DNA from: Pavlovales sp. CCMP2436 | Lineage: Eukaryota > Haptophyta > Pavlovophyceae > Pavlovales | Assembly (NCBI GenBank): GCA_026770615.1 | Contig: MU631748.1 | Location: 117,361-128,249, forward strand | Direction: 5' to 3' | Length of the DNA: 10,889 nucleotides | In this document: piece by piece, positions 1 to 7,280 of the stretch | How the letters are laid out: every line of letters starts with the position of its first letter | Position numbering within the stretch: the first letter of the stretch is position 1 | The notes under the pieces: model-generated | Told to the model about the DNA's origin: nothing | Databases searched by the model: none | The model's input: the letters and a program-made list of their open reading frames with translations, nothing else | Position numbers and translations under genes: made by a program

Positions 1-44
1 CACACACACACAAACACGCACACACACACGCACACACACACACC
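1..44. repeat. (CA)n microsatellite
   Basis: The window opens in an imperfect CA dinucleotide array, interrupted by CAAA and CACG variants. It probably continues past the left edge. It is a simple repeat with no coding content. Confidence 0.95.
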
Positions 45-680
45 TGCGACGGCGCCGATTACCAGGCTACCCACGATGGGCATCAAGCGCTGGAGGCCCA
101 GCTGTAGACTGGAACGCGGCTGGGTGGCGAGCGCGCGCGACGAGCGGCCGAACGCCACGCCCGAGCGGGAGCCGAACGCAGCCGCAGGTCGAGCAAACAC
201 CGCGAGCGCACAGCAGGTCATCGCGAGGCTGCGCAGCGGGATGAAGCAGGAGGGCCCCATAATCACTTTGAAAACAAAAAACAAAACAAAAAACAAGCGC
301 ATGGAGGCTGTGTGCTGTCGCAAATCAACTTTTTTAACAAAAGATCGGGAGACAACAACTAATATTAAATAATGGCATTATTATTTCTGGTGATCCATAT
401 CCTGGTAAACCATTAAAACTTAAAGTTGTTTCTGGATGTGGTTATTATTAGCCAAAAGTTTGATTACAACGCTTTTTGGCTTACACAGCTTTTTGAATTG
501 ACGAAGCTTAGTCAGGAATTAATCAGCTAATTAATTTCAATTTCTTATTGGCTGCTGCTGCCCTGAGAACCTCCCCGTCCTGCGATTGCGACCCCCACGC
601 GCAGAACGCTGATCTGATCGGAAACGTCAGTTACTTTCAGTCTGTTGTCAACCCTAGAAGCACATGAGGGGCACCAGGTT
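45..680. other. Gene-poor region with AT-rich island
   Basis: No convincing gene is seen. 45-260 is GC-rich and open in one plus frame, but the translation is Arg/Ala-rich with no recognisable domain. 266-297 is an (AAAAC)-like simple repeat. About 300-545 is AT-rich, unlike its surroundings. Within it, the plus frame between stops at 335 and 443 encodes 35 residues with a protein-like stretch (IISGDPYPGKPLKLKVVSG). It has no start and no recognised family. 545-680 shows nothing notable. Confidence 0.5.
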
Positions 681-872
681 ACGGGCCGAAAGTTCACCCC
701 GAGAAAAAAAAAAGTACCCGAAATTCAGGGTAAAACCCGAAGCGCCAAATCGATTTCGGGGTGAACCCGAAATGCCCGAAATTTCGGGCGAATTTCAACC
801 CGAGATTTAAATTATCGATTATTTATTTCGGGGTGAAATTTCGGGCGAAAATTTCTGGCGTAACGTCATTTG
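681..872. repeat. Left block of AATTTCGGG-type palindromic repeats
   Basis: The block is built from degenerate copies of a short word (AATTTCGGG and its complement CCCGAAATT) with GTGAA or CGAA spacers. A perfect 14-nt palindrome CCCGAAATTTCGGG lies at 775-788. 687-702 (CGAAAGTTCACCCCGA) recurs in the same orientation at 1999-2014. 825-844 is a perfect 20-nt inverted match to 2011-2030. A run of ten A lies at 704-713. It resembles a degenerate satellite or the ends of a foldback-type element, but no target duplication was found. Confidence 0.7.
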
Positions 873-995
873 TACGCTGCATTTTCAGGCGAAATGGCCG
901 CCATGGTTTTGGCGCGCGGAATTCAAGCGCGCGTCAGCGTAGCCGAGCCAGTGCCCGATGGCACCCTGGAGTGGCGAGCGCACCCCGGGATGGTC

Positions 996-1084
996 GGGGG
1001 GGGGGGGCTGGGATACGAGCAAATCAGTGCATGGTGGGCTGGGGTGCGGGGCGGAAGGGGGGGGCGGGCACGCGGGCAGGCGGG
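996..1084 (+). repeat. G-rich tract with 12-G run
   Basis: A run of twelve G at 996-1007 is followed by further G runs (GGGG, eight G, GGCGGGC) up to 1084. The plus strand could form a G-quadruplex. The homopolymer length is prone to sequencing error, so frames crossing it are unreliable. Confidence 0.7.
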
Positions 1085-1092
1085 CAACAGCA

Positions 1093-1755
1093 GGGTGTTA
1101 ATTACCAGTAGCTCGTCGACCTCTTTGATCTCATTCACCGAGAGGGCGCGGGAGACGTGGCCGAGCATGCTGCCGCTACCCGATTTGCCAGCTTTGCCCC
1201 AGGAGGAACTTGCAGGCTCGGCGGGGCGTTTCTGCCCCGACCCACCGCCCGAGCTCTGGGCCTGCTGCGCGACATCTGCCGCCTCCACCGCCTCCTGTGA
1301 TGCCTGAAAGAGCATGGCCTGCTGACCCTTGCCGAGCGCACCCGCCGAGCGTGTCCCGTGAGATGCAGTCTGAACTGCTCCGCCGGCTGGTGCCAGCGGC
1401 TGCAGCTGAACTTGGTAGTGCTGGCTACGTGGATCATCTGATCTCCGTTGGATTGCTGCGCCCACACGCGCCGCAGTACGTACAGATGCAGCACAAGAGG
1501 CCACCGCTGGCCGGCACGCTGGTCGCGGGGCCACCGCTGGCCGGCACGCTGGTCGCGCCACGACGGAGCCGAGAGCCACGCGAGGAGGATGGTGCGTGCA
1601 TCGTCGGCATCGCTCTCGTCACCGCCCTTGAGCCGGGTCTGGATGTTGGGGTTGGCCGTGAGGTACTGCTCGATCGTGTTGAGCCCCAGCACGACCGTCT
1701 CGTCCTTCTTGGTGATCTCCCGGAAGCCCTTGTTCCAGTTATTCCCTATCACCAA
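1093..1755 (-). pseudogene. Unrecognised broken coding region
   Basis: The family is not recognised. Read from the right, the minus frame from 1755 begins with ATG and gives a protein-like stretch of about 65 residues (including FREITKKDETVVLGLN and GGDESDADDARTILLAWLSA). It then degenerates after a 30-bp tandem duplication at 1501-1560. A second minus frame, from about 1390 down to about 1093, again looks coding. It has a Gln/Ala-rich segment (ASQEAVEAADVAQQAQSSGG), a Ser/Gly/Lys linker and LSVNEIKEVDELLVIN. The two stretches are out of frame with each other, so a frameshift or an intron lies between about 1390 and 1560. The region sits between the two AATTTCGGG blocks and may be cargo of a nonautonomous element. 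The plus-strand open frame over the same span has a poorer composition and is probably the shadow. Confidence 0.35.
1499..1560. repeat. 30-bp tandem duplication
   Basis: Two adjacent 30-bp units (1501-1530 and 1531-1560) are identical over 27 bases; with the preceding GG, 29 bases match. The period keeps frame. On the minus strand it gives a duplicated ten-residue unit (DQRAGQRWP plus one residue). Confidence 0.9.
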
Positions 1756-1792
1756 GCGTCGCGCTGCAGGCCAACTGCTGGCAGGGCACGGC

Positions 1793-2071
1793 GAATTTAC
1801 CCGAAATTTTGGGCGATTTCGGTTAGTTAGTTAATTCTTCTCCGAAATTAACTGTTAGAAGAAGTAACTAACCGAAATTTACCCGAAATTTGGGCGATTT
1901 TCTTATTTATTTATTTATTCAGGGTGAATTTCTGCCTGAAATTTCACCCCGAAATATCGGGGTGTCGGGCTAACAGGTTTCGCCCGAAATTTAAGGGTCG
2001 AAAGTTCACCCCGAAATTTCACCCCGAAATTTCGTGACCGAAATTGGATTTTGCGATTTCACGGTGAAATC
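1793..2071. repeat. Right block of AATTTCGGG-type palindromic repeats
   Basis: This block is rich in the same word as the left block. CCCGAAATTT variants occur at about 1800, 1872, 1940, 1983, 2011 and 2025. It also has TTAG (1822-1833) and TTTA (about 1903-1918) microsatellites. It shares a 16-nt direct match (1999-2014 with 687-702) and a 20-nt perfect inverted match (2011-2030 with 825-844) with the left block. It ends in a 17-nt hairpin GATTTCAC-G-GTGAAATC at 2055-2071. With the left block it frames a core of about 0.9 kb. Confidence 0.7.
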
Positions 2072-2342
2072 ACGAAGCCTGAGAGGCACACGACCGGCCG
2101 TCGAGGAGGGCTCTGTTTGACGACAGTTATCGACACTAAGCGCGCATGGGCAAACAATGTTTACTTCTTCGTCCCGTCTACAGCTTTTCCCTCCAGCAAT
2201 CACGCAAGTAATTCGGAATTCGACCCTGCATAAAATAATACAAATCAAGACTTCATGGTGTTCATGCCGTCAGAAACAGCGCCAGTTATATTAATGAAGG
2301 GGGTTCGGGCTGGCGGTACGTTTCAAATTCAAGTCAGGCTGA
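2072..2342. other. Intergenic region, no gene seen
   Basis: The region has mixed composition. The minus-strand frame of 80 codons crossing into the repeat block (2006-2248) has no recognisable content. A 13-nt word GCGCCAGTTATAT at about 2280 recurs at about 2525. The distance and length are compatible with chance or a small local duplication. Confidence 0.4.
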
Positions 2343-2583
2343 TCTAAGCGCTCCGACGCAGGCTCCTACGCGCTACGCCGAATTGGGGAGCTGGTAGAAG
2401 TGGTGGATGACGAGGAAGCCGAAAACAAAGCGCTGGAATCGCTGCGCAACGCGGGGCCGCCCAACAGTGCGCGAGCAAGCGAGTCCATTGGTGATCCCAG
2501 CGGTGACGTATCGCTGGGAAGCGATGCGCCAGTTATATCCCCTTTCCATCGGTTCGGCATTACACGTTCTGAAAATGGATGGT
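2343..2583 (+). other. Coding-like fragment, possible exon
   Basis: The plus frame opens after a TGA at 2340-2342 and has no ATG. The first 80 or so codons have a normal protein composition, including RRIGELVEVVDDEEAENKAL and GDVSLGSDAPVISPFHRFGI. The acidic stretch is followed by a Ser/Gly-rich part. The frame stays open to 3470, but from the hairpin at 2584 onward it becomes Arg/Pro/Ser-rich and does not look coding. It could be an exon whose real end lies near the hairpin, or a fragment captured by a repeat. No family is recognised. A CAG at 2358-2360 could act as a splice acceptor, but this is speculative. Confidence 0.35.
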
Positions 2584-2632
2584 GCTGTCGCAAGCTTACT
2601 ACGTCAGGCCTCGGTAGTAAGCTTGCGACAGC
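2584..2632. repeat. Perfect 19-bp inverted repeat, 11-nt loop
   Basis: Arm GCTGTCGCAAGCTTACTAC (2584-2602) is followed by an 11-nt spacer (2603-2613) and its exact reverse complement (2614-2632). Each arm contains a HindIII palindrome AAGCTT. The stem is far longer than expected by chance. It lies at the boundary between a coding-like fragment and a very GC-rich tract. It could be a transcript hairpin, a foldback-repair scar or the end of an element. Confidence 0.95.
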
Positions 2633-2639
2633 GCGCCGC

Positions 2640-3376
2640 CGGCCGGCCCGCACGCCCCCAATCTCCTCCACCGTGGACCCGATACCGGGTCGGTCGACGC
2701 CACGGAGCTCTCGCGCGGGTCTGGGTCGCCGCACCGGCCGCAACCACGGGCGGACCCCGCGCGCCGGCCCCGTCCGGCGCGTGCCCGCAGGCCGACACGG
2801 GCGACCGGGGCCGGGCGACGCCGACGCCGGCGCCCGCGTTGGACGCTCGGAGCGACGTCGAGGCTCGCCCCACGCCGCGTCGTGGCGCACGCGTGTGTGC
2901 TCGCCGCGGCATGGCCGCTTGGCATGCTCCCGCCCGAGGCCCTCGCCGACCCGCCGCCCGTCTTTCGTACTGTATCGGCCAAGTCGGCCAAGTCGTCAAC
3001 AACTCCCTTCTGCGCGGGAATCGAGTACGGCTGGGCACCGTCATCGCATCCCGGGGCGCGCATGCAGGGCCTCGCGATGCGCGGCCGCCGCATGCAGGGC
3101 CTGGCCGCGGCCGCGGTCGCTGTCCTCTACGGTGCTCTTCGCTGACAGCGTGGCGGCGCCGACGCTGCGTTGGGTAAGCCGCCGCGCGCCGACCCCGCCA
3201 CGCTCGCGGCTCTCAACGCTGGCGCCGACACACTCGAGGTCGTCATCGCTCCGCCCGCGACGGATTCCGGGCGGCTCGTACTGGCCAAGTTCGACCTCGC
3301 GCTCGACTACCCGCGCGCCGGCGACCGCTACCACGGAGCCTTGTCCACCGAAATTACACCTTTTGCGGCAGCGTGA
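2640..3376 (+). other. GC-rich tract with coding-like shard
   Basis: The tract is very GC-rich and has overlapping open frames on both strands, most of them Arg/Pro/Ala-rich and unconvincing. The most protein-like part is plus frame 2. A stretch from about 2882 (ADPPPVFRTVSAKSAKSS, then CAGIEYGWAPSSHPGA) reaches a TGA at 3143-3145. The frame then continues 3146-3376 with DPATLAALNAGADTLEVVIA and SGRLVLAKFDLALDYPRAGD. This could be one gene interrupted by a stop, or two exons. The word GCATGCAGGGCCT occurs twice (about 3060 and 3090). No family is recognised. Confidence 0.25.
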
Positions 3377-3381
3377 ATTGA

Positions 3382-3615
3382 TTGAGAAGGAGTTGCGATG
3401 GCGAAAATGTTCTTCACGACGCGCGAAACAACTTTGCCACTTGCAACTTCTTCCCGATCGTCAGCCTTGAAAAACGGTTGCGAGTGTACGAAAGGTGTAG
3501 AAAATTAAATTCGGAAGGTAAATCGACGGAACGGGTGGTAAAAGGCGCAGTGCTTTTAAAAAATTGGGCGCGAGCCGCGGCGGACGAGCGGCGGACGAGC
3601 AGATTTGAACGGTAG
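3382..3615 (+). other. Small unrecognised open frame
   Basis: This plus frame has no ATG at its 5' end. It has moderate AT content and a charged, protein-like middle (SLEKRLRVYERCRKLNSEGK, then RVVKGAVLLKNWARAAADER). In a second frame, an ATG at 3398 opens a 36-codon frame ending at 3508 (begins MAKMFFTTRETTLPLATSS). Nothing decides between them and neither is recognised. A minus-strand frame also crosses the region. Confidence 0.2.
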
Positions 3616-4376
3616 CCAGGACGAACGTACGCATGCTGGTGTTCCTCGTCCTCGTGCTCGTCGTCGCGGCTCAGCGCACGGTGGGCCGCGTGAGCCTGGA
3701 CTACATAAGCCGCGCGCTCTTCGCGCGCGGCTTGCTCCTCGTCAAGCGGGCGCACGTGCTCGTGGGTTGGAGGCGCGTCCACGCTGCCGACCCCGCGGCT
3801 GGCCACGCATGCCCGGATGGCCGCGCTGGCTCCGCATGCCCAGATGGCCGCACGGTCCGCTCTCTCCTCGCACGCGTCATAATCCTCGCCAAGCGGGCCC
3901 GCACGAGGCGTCGACGCGCCATCCACGATGCCGAGCGGTCCTCGCTCTTTGCGCTCAGCCCAGAACTCGTGCAGCAGGTGAAGGCTTATTGGCGAGATGC
4001 ACCAAGCCGCGTCGACCCAGAGCTGGCGCAGCATGCTGCGGTGAGGCCCGGGCAGCTGCTAACAACGCAAGGTCGGGGGCTTGCACGTCGAGGTGGGAGA
4101 GACGCCCAGATTCGCGCAGATTTACGAGCGCTGAGCGCGAGGTCCCCGTCCGTCTCGGTTAACTGTCACCGGCTGCACGGCGTCGCTGAGCCGCAGCGTC
4201 GCTGCGGCGTACCAGCGCGCGGCCGACGTGCCCCGCAACCTTCAGAAGGAGCTCAAGTCGGTCAACCCCATCGTCCAGGACTTGCTTTCTGTGGCAACAC
4301 GTGCGTGCGGCTTCCCCCTCGACGAGGAGCATCGTACAACCGGGGAGTGGTTACATTAGGTATTTTATTCCGTTAA
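3414..4376. other. Overlapping open frames on both strands, coding strand unresolved
   Basis: Two long frames overlap. The minus frame 3414-4034 (206 codons, ATG at 4034) has a mixed composition and an acidic/His-rich segment (LSRDDEHEDEEHQHAYV). The plus frame 3633-4376 (247 codons, ATG at 3633) begins like a signal peptide (MLVFLVLVLVVAAQR) and then becomes Arg/Ala/Pro-rich. The apparent signal peptide is the antisense of the GAC/GAG-rich acidic stretch, so it may be an artefact of GTCCTC repeats. At most one is real, and the minus frame looks slightly more natural. No domain is recognised in either. Confidence 0.25.
4135..4359 (+). other. Coding-like shard of 74 codons
   Basis: The plus frame lies between a TGA at 4132-4134 and a TAG at 4357-4359 and has no ATG at its start. 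From about 4170 the translation is strongly protein-like: helical segments (SLSRSVAAAYQRAADVP, LQKELKSVNPIVQDLLSVA), then ACGFPLDEEHRTTGEW. It has better amino-acid balance than the other frames here and is probably the last exon or a broken 3' end of a gene or element. No family is recognised. Confidence 0.4.
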
Positions 4377-4446
4377 TGGGTTGCATGGACGTTCAGAATC
4401 TGCTGCCTACACGAAAGAATTTAAGCGACGCAGGCCCGCCAAAGGC

Positions 4447-4468
4447 TATATTTTATTTTATTTTTAAA
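4447..4468 (-). repeat. A-rich tail of the LINE-like fragment
   Basis: On the minus strand this reads as TTTAAAAATAAAATAAAATA. It lies about 140 bases downstream of the stop of the LINE-like protein at 4606. Short A-rich or (AAAAT)-type tails are usual at LINE 3' ends. Left of it, the sequence no longer resembles either retroelement. Confidence 0.5.
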
Positions 4469-4568
4469 CTACGACTTACTTACTATAGAAAAGGACAGCA
4501 GGCAGTGGGTTGCAGTCATTCTGTATCAGTGGTGGTCGACTCCGAGCGTGTAGGCGCGACGACATTCA

Positions 4569-4603
4569 GTCACCCAGCCGGCATGTAGTCACCCAGGCGG
4601 CAT
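4569..4603 (-). repeat. Duplicated 16-nt word in LINE 3' UTR
   Basis: GTCACCCAGCCGGCAT (4569-4584) is repeated with one mismatch at 4588-4603, a 19-bp period. The pair sits immediately downstream of the stop codon of the LINE-like protein. Confidence 0.85.
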
Positions 4604-4605
4604 AC

Positions 4606-6400
4606 TTAGGCGCCGATCCCAAACCGAGTCTCCCTGCGGAGGTGGTACGCGCCCTCAGCCCACTCGTCGGGGTTGCCGTCGTCGTCGCTGTCAGTGCGTG
4701 TGCCGCCGCCGTTGCCGGTGCCGGTGCCGGTGCGCTCCAATCGCACGCGCGCAATGGTGACCTTGGCGTGCCCTCGAAGTGCGCACATGCCAATCTCCTG
4801 TCTCATCTTCCACAGGAGAGTGCTGCGCGCTTGCGCAGCGGAGGGGGCCCCCATGCGAGCTTGGAGCGCTCTTGCGCCCATGCTGGCGAGGTTCCCGACG
4901 AAGGATTCCAGGACGTCAGACCACTCGCCAAAGGCTCCAATCACGAGGGCGGCGAACGCGGAGCCGCCTGCAGTGCAGAAGGTCTGTGCGCGGGCTTGCA
5001 TCGGGCCAGTCGAGTCCTGCAGAACGCCATGGTGTTGAGTTCAAGCAGTCGCGGGACCGCCCGCCCACCCTTGTGGTCGTACTCGGCGTAGAGGTCGACC
5101 TTCGGCCCGGGTCGCCGGCCTACCCCACCGAAGAAGAGCCGGTACGCGGCCTGGTTGGAGGCGAGTACCGAGGTGAAGATGTCTCCCGCCTCGGTGCGCG
5201 CGTGCGCACCCATTCTCCTCGCAACTTCAGCCAGGAGGGTGAGGAGCGGATCCTGCCTGAGCTTGGAGATGTGGTCGCCGGTGACGCTCTGCCCGGTGGC
5301 CGCGACAATGTTGTCTCCGTGTACGTCGATGTCGCGGTTGAACAACCACGCGCCGCGCGCGGCTAGGTCGACGCAGATGGGACTCGGAACGCCGAAGAAG
5401 CGTGCTGTGATCTCCACCCACTCGCCGATGGTGCCGGCGCCGTAGCCAATCGGAAGCGCGGCCACCCAGGCAGAGCTGTTGCGGTCGATGCTCCTAACCA
5501 AGTGCACGACACGATCGCCCCGCGGGAGCGCGTTGATCCGCATCTTGAGCGCGTCAAACCGCTGAGCCTCGCGGTCCTCGGTGAGGTCCTTCTGCATGTT
5601 GAGGCTTGGCTTGCCTGTGAGATCCTTGCGCACCATCGGCCAGGCCTCCTCTGGGGGGAGGTGTAGCACACGGGTTGGCAGGTCTGCGTTGATCATCGCT
5701 CCAGCACCGACGCCAGCCTCCTTTTGCATCTCAAGCCAGCAGCAGAGGAACGCCTGTCCATGCCGTGGTGGCGGTAGCGGTCTGAGGAGGCCTGGTCGCG
5801 GCAAGTGCAGGTATGACCGCCAGCCATGCGCGCGCATGTCCAGGAAGGAGTTCCGTCCTACTACGAGCGCGACTTGCGGCAGCTCGAGCATGCCGCGCTG
5901 CGTGATGGTGCCGGTCGGCTCGTCCACGATATCAAGGAAGTTGGGCACTGCCTGGGTCATGGCGCCACAGAAGCGGCAGGCGCGATGTCTACCATGCGTC
6001 GAAGTCCGTCGCCCCGGTAGTGGCGGGGGAGTGCGAGGCGGACAGTGGGAAGCTGGTCGTCGTCGAGCGAGACTCCCAGTGCGTGTGTCGCCTGCGTGTG
6101 GATGATCGCGTCGAAGCGTGTGCACGCATCGCGCGCCTGGTCCGGGTAGCAGTGGCGGGCAAAGTACTCAAATTTGCGTGCGGTGGAGAAGAGCGTTAGC
6201 AGCCAGAGCTGTTGCTTGTGTGACGAGCTGAGCGTTGCGATTAGCTTGTTTGAGATGCTGGCAATCTCGTCACACTTGCCAGCGAGGGCAAGCTTAACGT
6301 ACTCCTCCGAGCCGATTGGGACGCCGTAGCACATGACGCCGTAGTGCGGGGTCAGGGCGCCGTCGAGCAGGTGGCTGCGTGTCACCAAGCCGCGGTGGGC
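4606..6400 (-). pseudogene. LINE-type RT thumb and carboxy-terminal nuclease-like region, frameshifted
   Basis: The protein is spread over three minus frames. The first part ends the long frame that stops at 5957. It has CYGVPIGSEEYV (about 6295-6331), then a helical region with LLTLFSTARKFEYFARHC, then LALPRHYRGDGLRRM. This order matches the VPIGS...LP-GGLG region that follows the palm in many algal LINE-type proteins. One base is missing near 5970-5976, and the protein continues in the frame 4941-6125. That part contains RFFGVPSPICVDLAARGAW, a His-rich HGDNIVAATG...GDHI segment and RPGPKVDLYAEYD...LLELNT. A second break at about 5001-5040 moves it to the frame ending at TAA 4606 (LVIGAFGEWSDVLESFVG, then an Asp-rich tail). 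D344 and E362-x-N364 of the middle frame resemble a PD-(D/E)xK nuclease core with Asn in place of Lys. Family assignment is from recalled motif order. Confidence 0.55.
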
Positions 6401-6920
6401 GTCGAGGGAGGCGATGTGCTGTCGAGGGAAGCGCAGGTCGCCGTGCTGCGGGTCCGCGCACTTGCGCAAGCGCTCACCGTGAACTCTGGCGCCGACTGCG
6501 ATCATCAGACGGACCTGCTCGGCACGAACGGTGGGCGAGAACGTCTCCTTGAAGTCGATCCTGGGGCGTTGCATGTTGCCCCATACCACGGTACGAGCCT
6601 TGAAGCGCGTCACCTCGTTCTCGTTGCTCGTCTTGAGCGAGTAGACCCAGCGACAGGGGAGCAGCCTCGTCTTGACCGGCACGACGACCACTTGGAATGT
6701 ACCCATGTTGTCGTGCATCTTGAGGTGCTCCTCCATGGCGCGCTGCCAGCCAGCGGCCTGCTCCGAGCGTTGCGCCTGTCGGTAGTTATTGGGGATGATG
6801 ACTGACCGCCCGTCGAGGAACGACGTGTTGGCCGGTCGTGCGTACGCGACGGCGGCGGCGATGGCGGCGGCGGCAGCTGGACTGGCGGCGGCGGGCCTGC
6901 GTGCGACAATGGCGGCGGCG

Positions 6921-7040
6921 GCGGGACTGCGGACGGCGACGGCGGCGGGACTGCGGGCGGCGACGGCGGCGGGACTGCTGGCGGCGACGGCGGCGGGACT
7001 GCGGGCGGCGACGGCGGCGAGACTGCGGGCGGCGACGGAG
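6921..7040. repeat. Five 24-bp minisatellite units in pol linker
   Basis: Five head-to-tail units of GCGGGACTGCGGGCGGCGAC+GGCG type start at 6921, 6945, 6969, 6993 and 7017, with a partial sixth. On the minus strand they give an eight-residue repeat of ARSPAAVA type in the integrase-RT linker. The period keeps frame in all readings, which explains the long Arg- or Pro-rich shadow frames here. Confidence 0.95.
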
Positions 7041-7190
7041 ACGGGACTGCGGCTCCGCGACACTCGATCACGCCGCTGCGAGTCATGCTGAAGAGCAAGC
7101 GGTATGGCGCCAGCTGGCCTCAGGATGCCCGACACGGGCTCGGCGCCGGACTCGCCACCCGACCCAGACAAGCCATCGGAGAGGGGCTCC

Positions 7191-7280
7191 GACGGGTCGA
7201 TCTTGGGGTCGAACGGCGTGTGCTCCGACGGGTCCATCTTGGGGTCGATCGGCGTGTGCTTGGAGTCGAACGGCGTGTGC
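7191..7280. repeat. 36-bp minisatellite, 2.5 units, in pol linker
   Basis: Units at 7191-7226 and 7227-7262 are followed by a half unit at 7263-7280, differing by a few substitutions. In the pol frame they give a twelve-residue repeat HTPFDPKIDPSE with Met/Ile variation. It lies between the integrase core and the Ala-rich linker. Confidence 0.9.

Larger units (their letters stand above)
4447..6400 (-). mobile_element. 5'-truncated LINE-like retroelement fragment (carboxy-terminal half)
   Basis: This segment contains the post-catalytic part of a LINE-type reverse transcriptase protein, a stop at 4606, a short 3' UTR and an A-rich tail. It lacks the catalytic palm, so it is truncated at its 5' side. 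That end is joined in frame to the copia polyprotein fragment somewhere between about 6340 and 6490. No target-site duplication was found. The sequence beyond the A-rich tail is not copia, so simple insertion into the copia element does not explain the structure. Confidence 0.6.

Noticed and set aside
1..44. Telomere or origin-like repeat
   Set aside because: A plain CA microsatellite with no telomeric unit such as TTTAGGG or TTAGGG.
775..788. Replication iterons or operator palindrome
   Set aside because: Copies are degenerate, irregularly spaced and in both orientations, with no initiator gene nearby; a satellite or element end is more likely.
2279..2537. 13-nt GCGCCAGTTATAT pair as a target-site duplication
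   Set aside because: It is longer than usual duplications, and the sequence between the copies shows no element ends.
3633..3680. Secreted protein with signal peptide
   Set aside because: The Leu/Val run is the antisense of a GAC/GAG-rich tract, and the rest of the frame has poor composition; not enough to call a gene.
1..4600. 3' LTR of the copia element
   Set aside because: I looked for the TGTTGG...CCAACA segment or its TATA and AGCGATCA words and found no similar stretch. An alignment could still find a decayed copy.
5581..6105. Plus-strand frame opposite the LINE-like protein
   Set aside because: It is a shadow; the minus strand holds ordered LINE-type motifs across three frames.
6921..7040. 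CRISPR-like array
   Set aside because: The units are contiguous with no spacers, lie in a coding linker and keep frame; this is a minisatellite.
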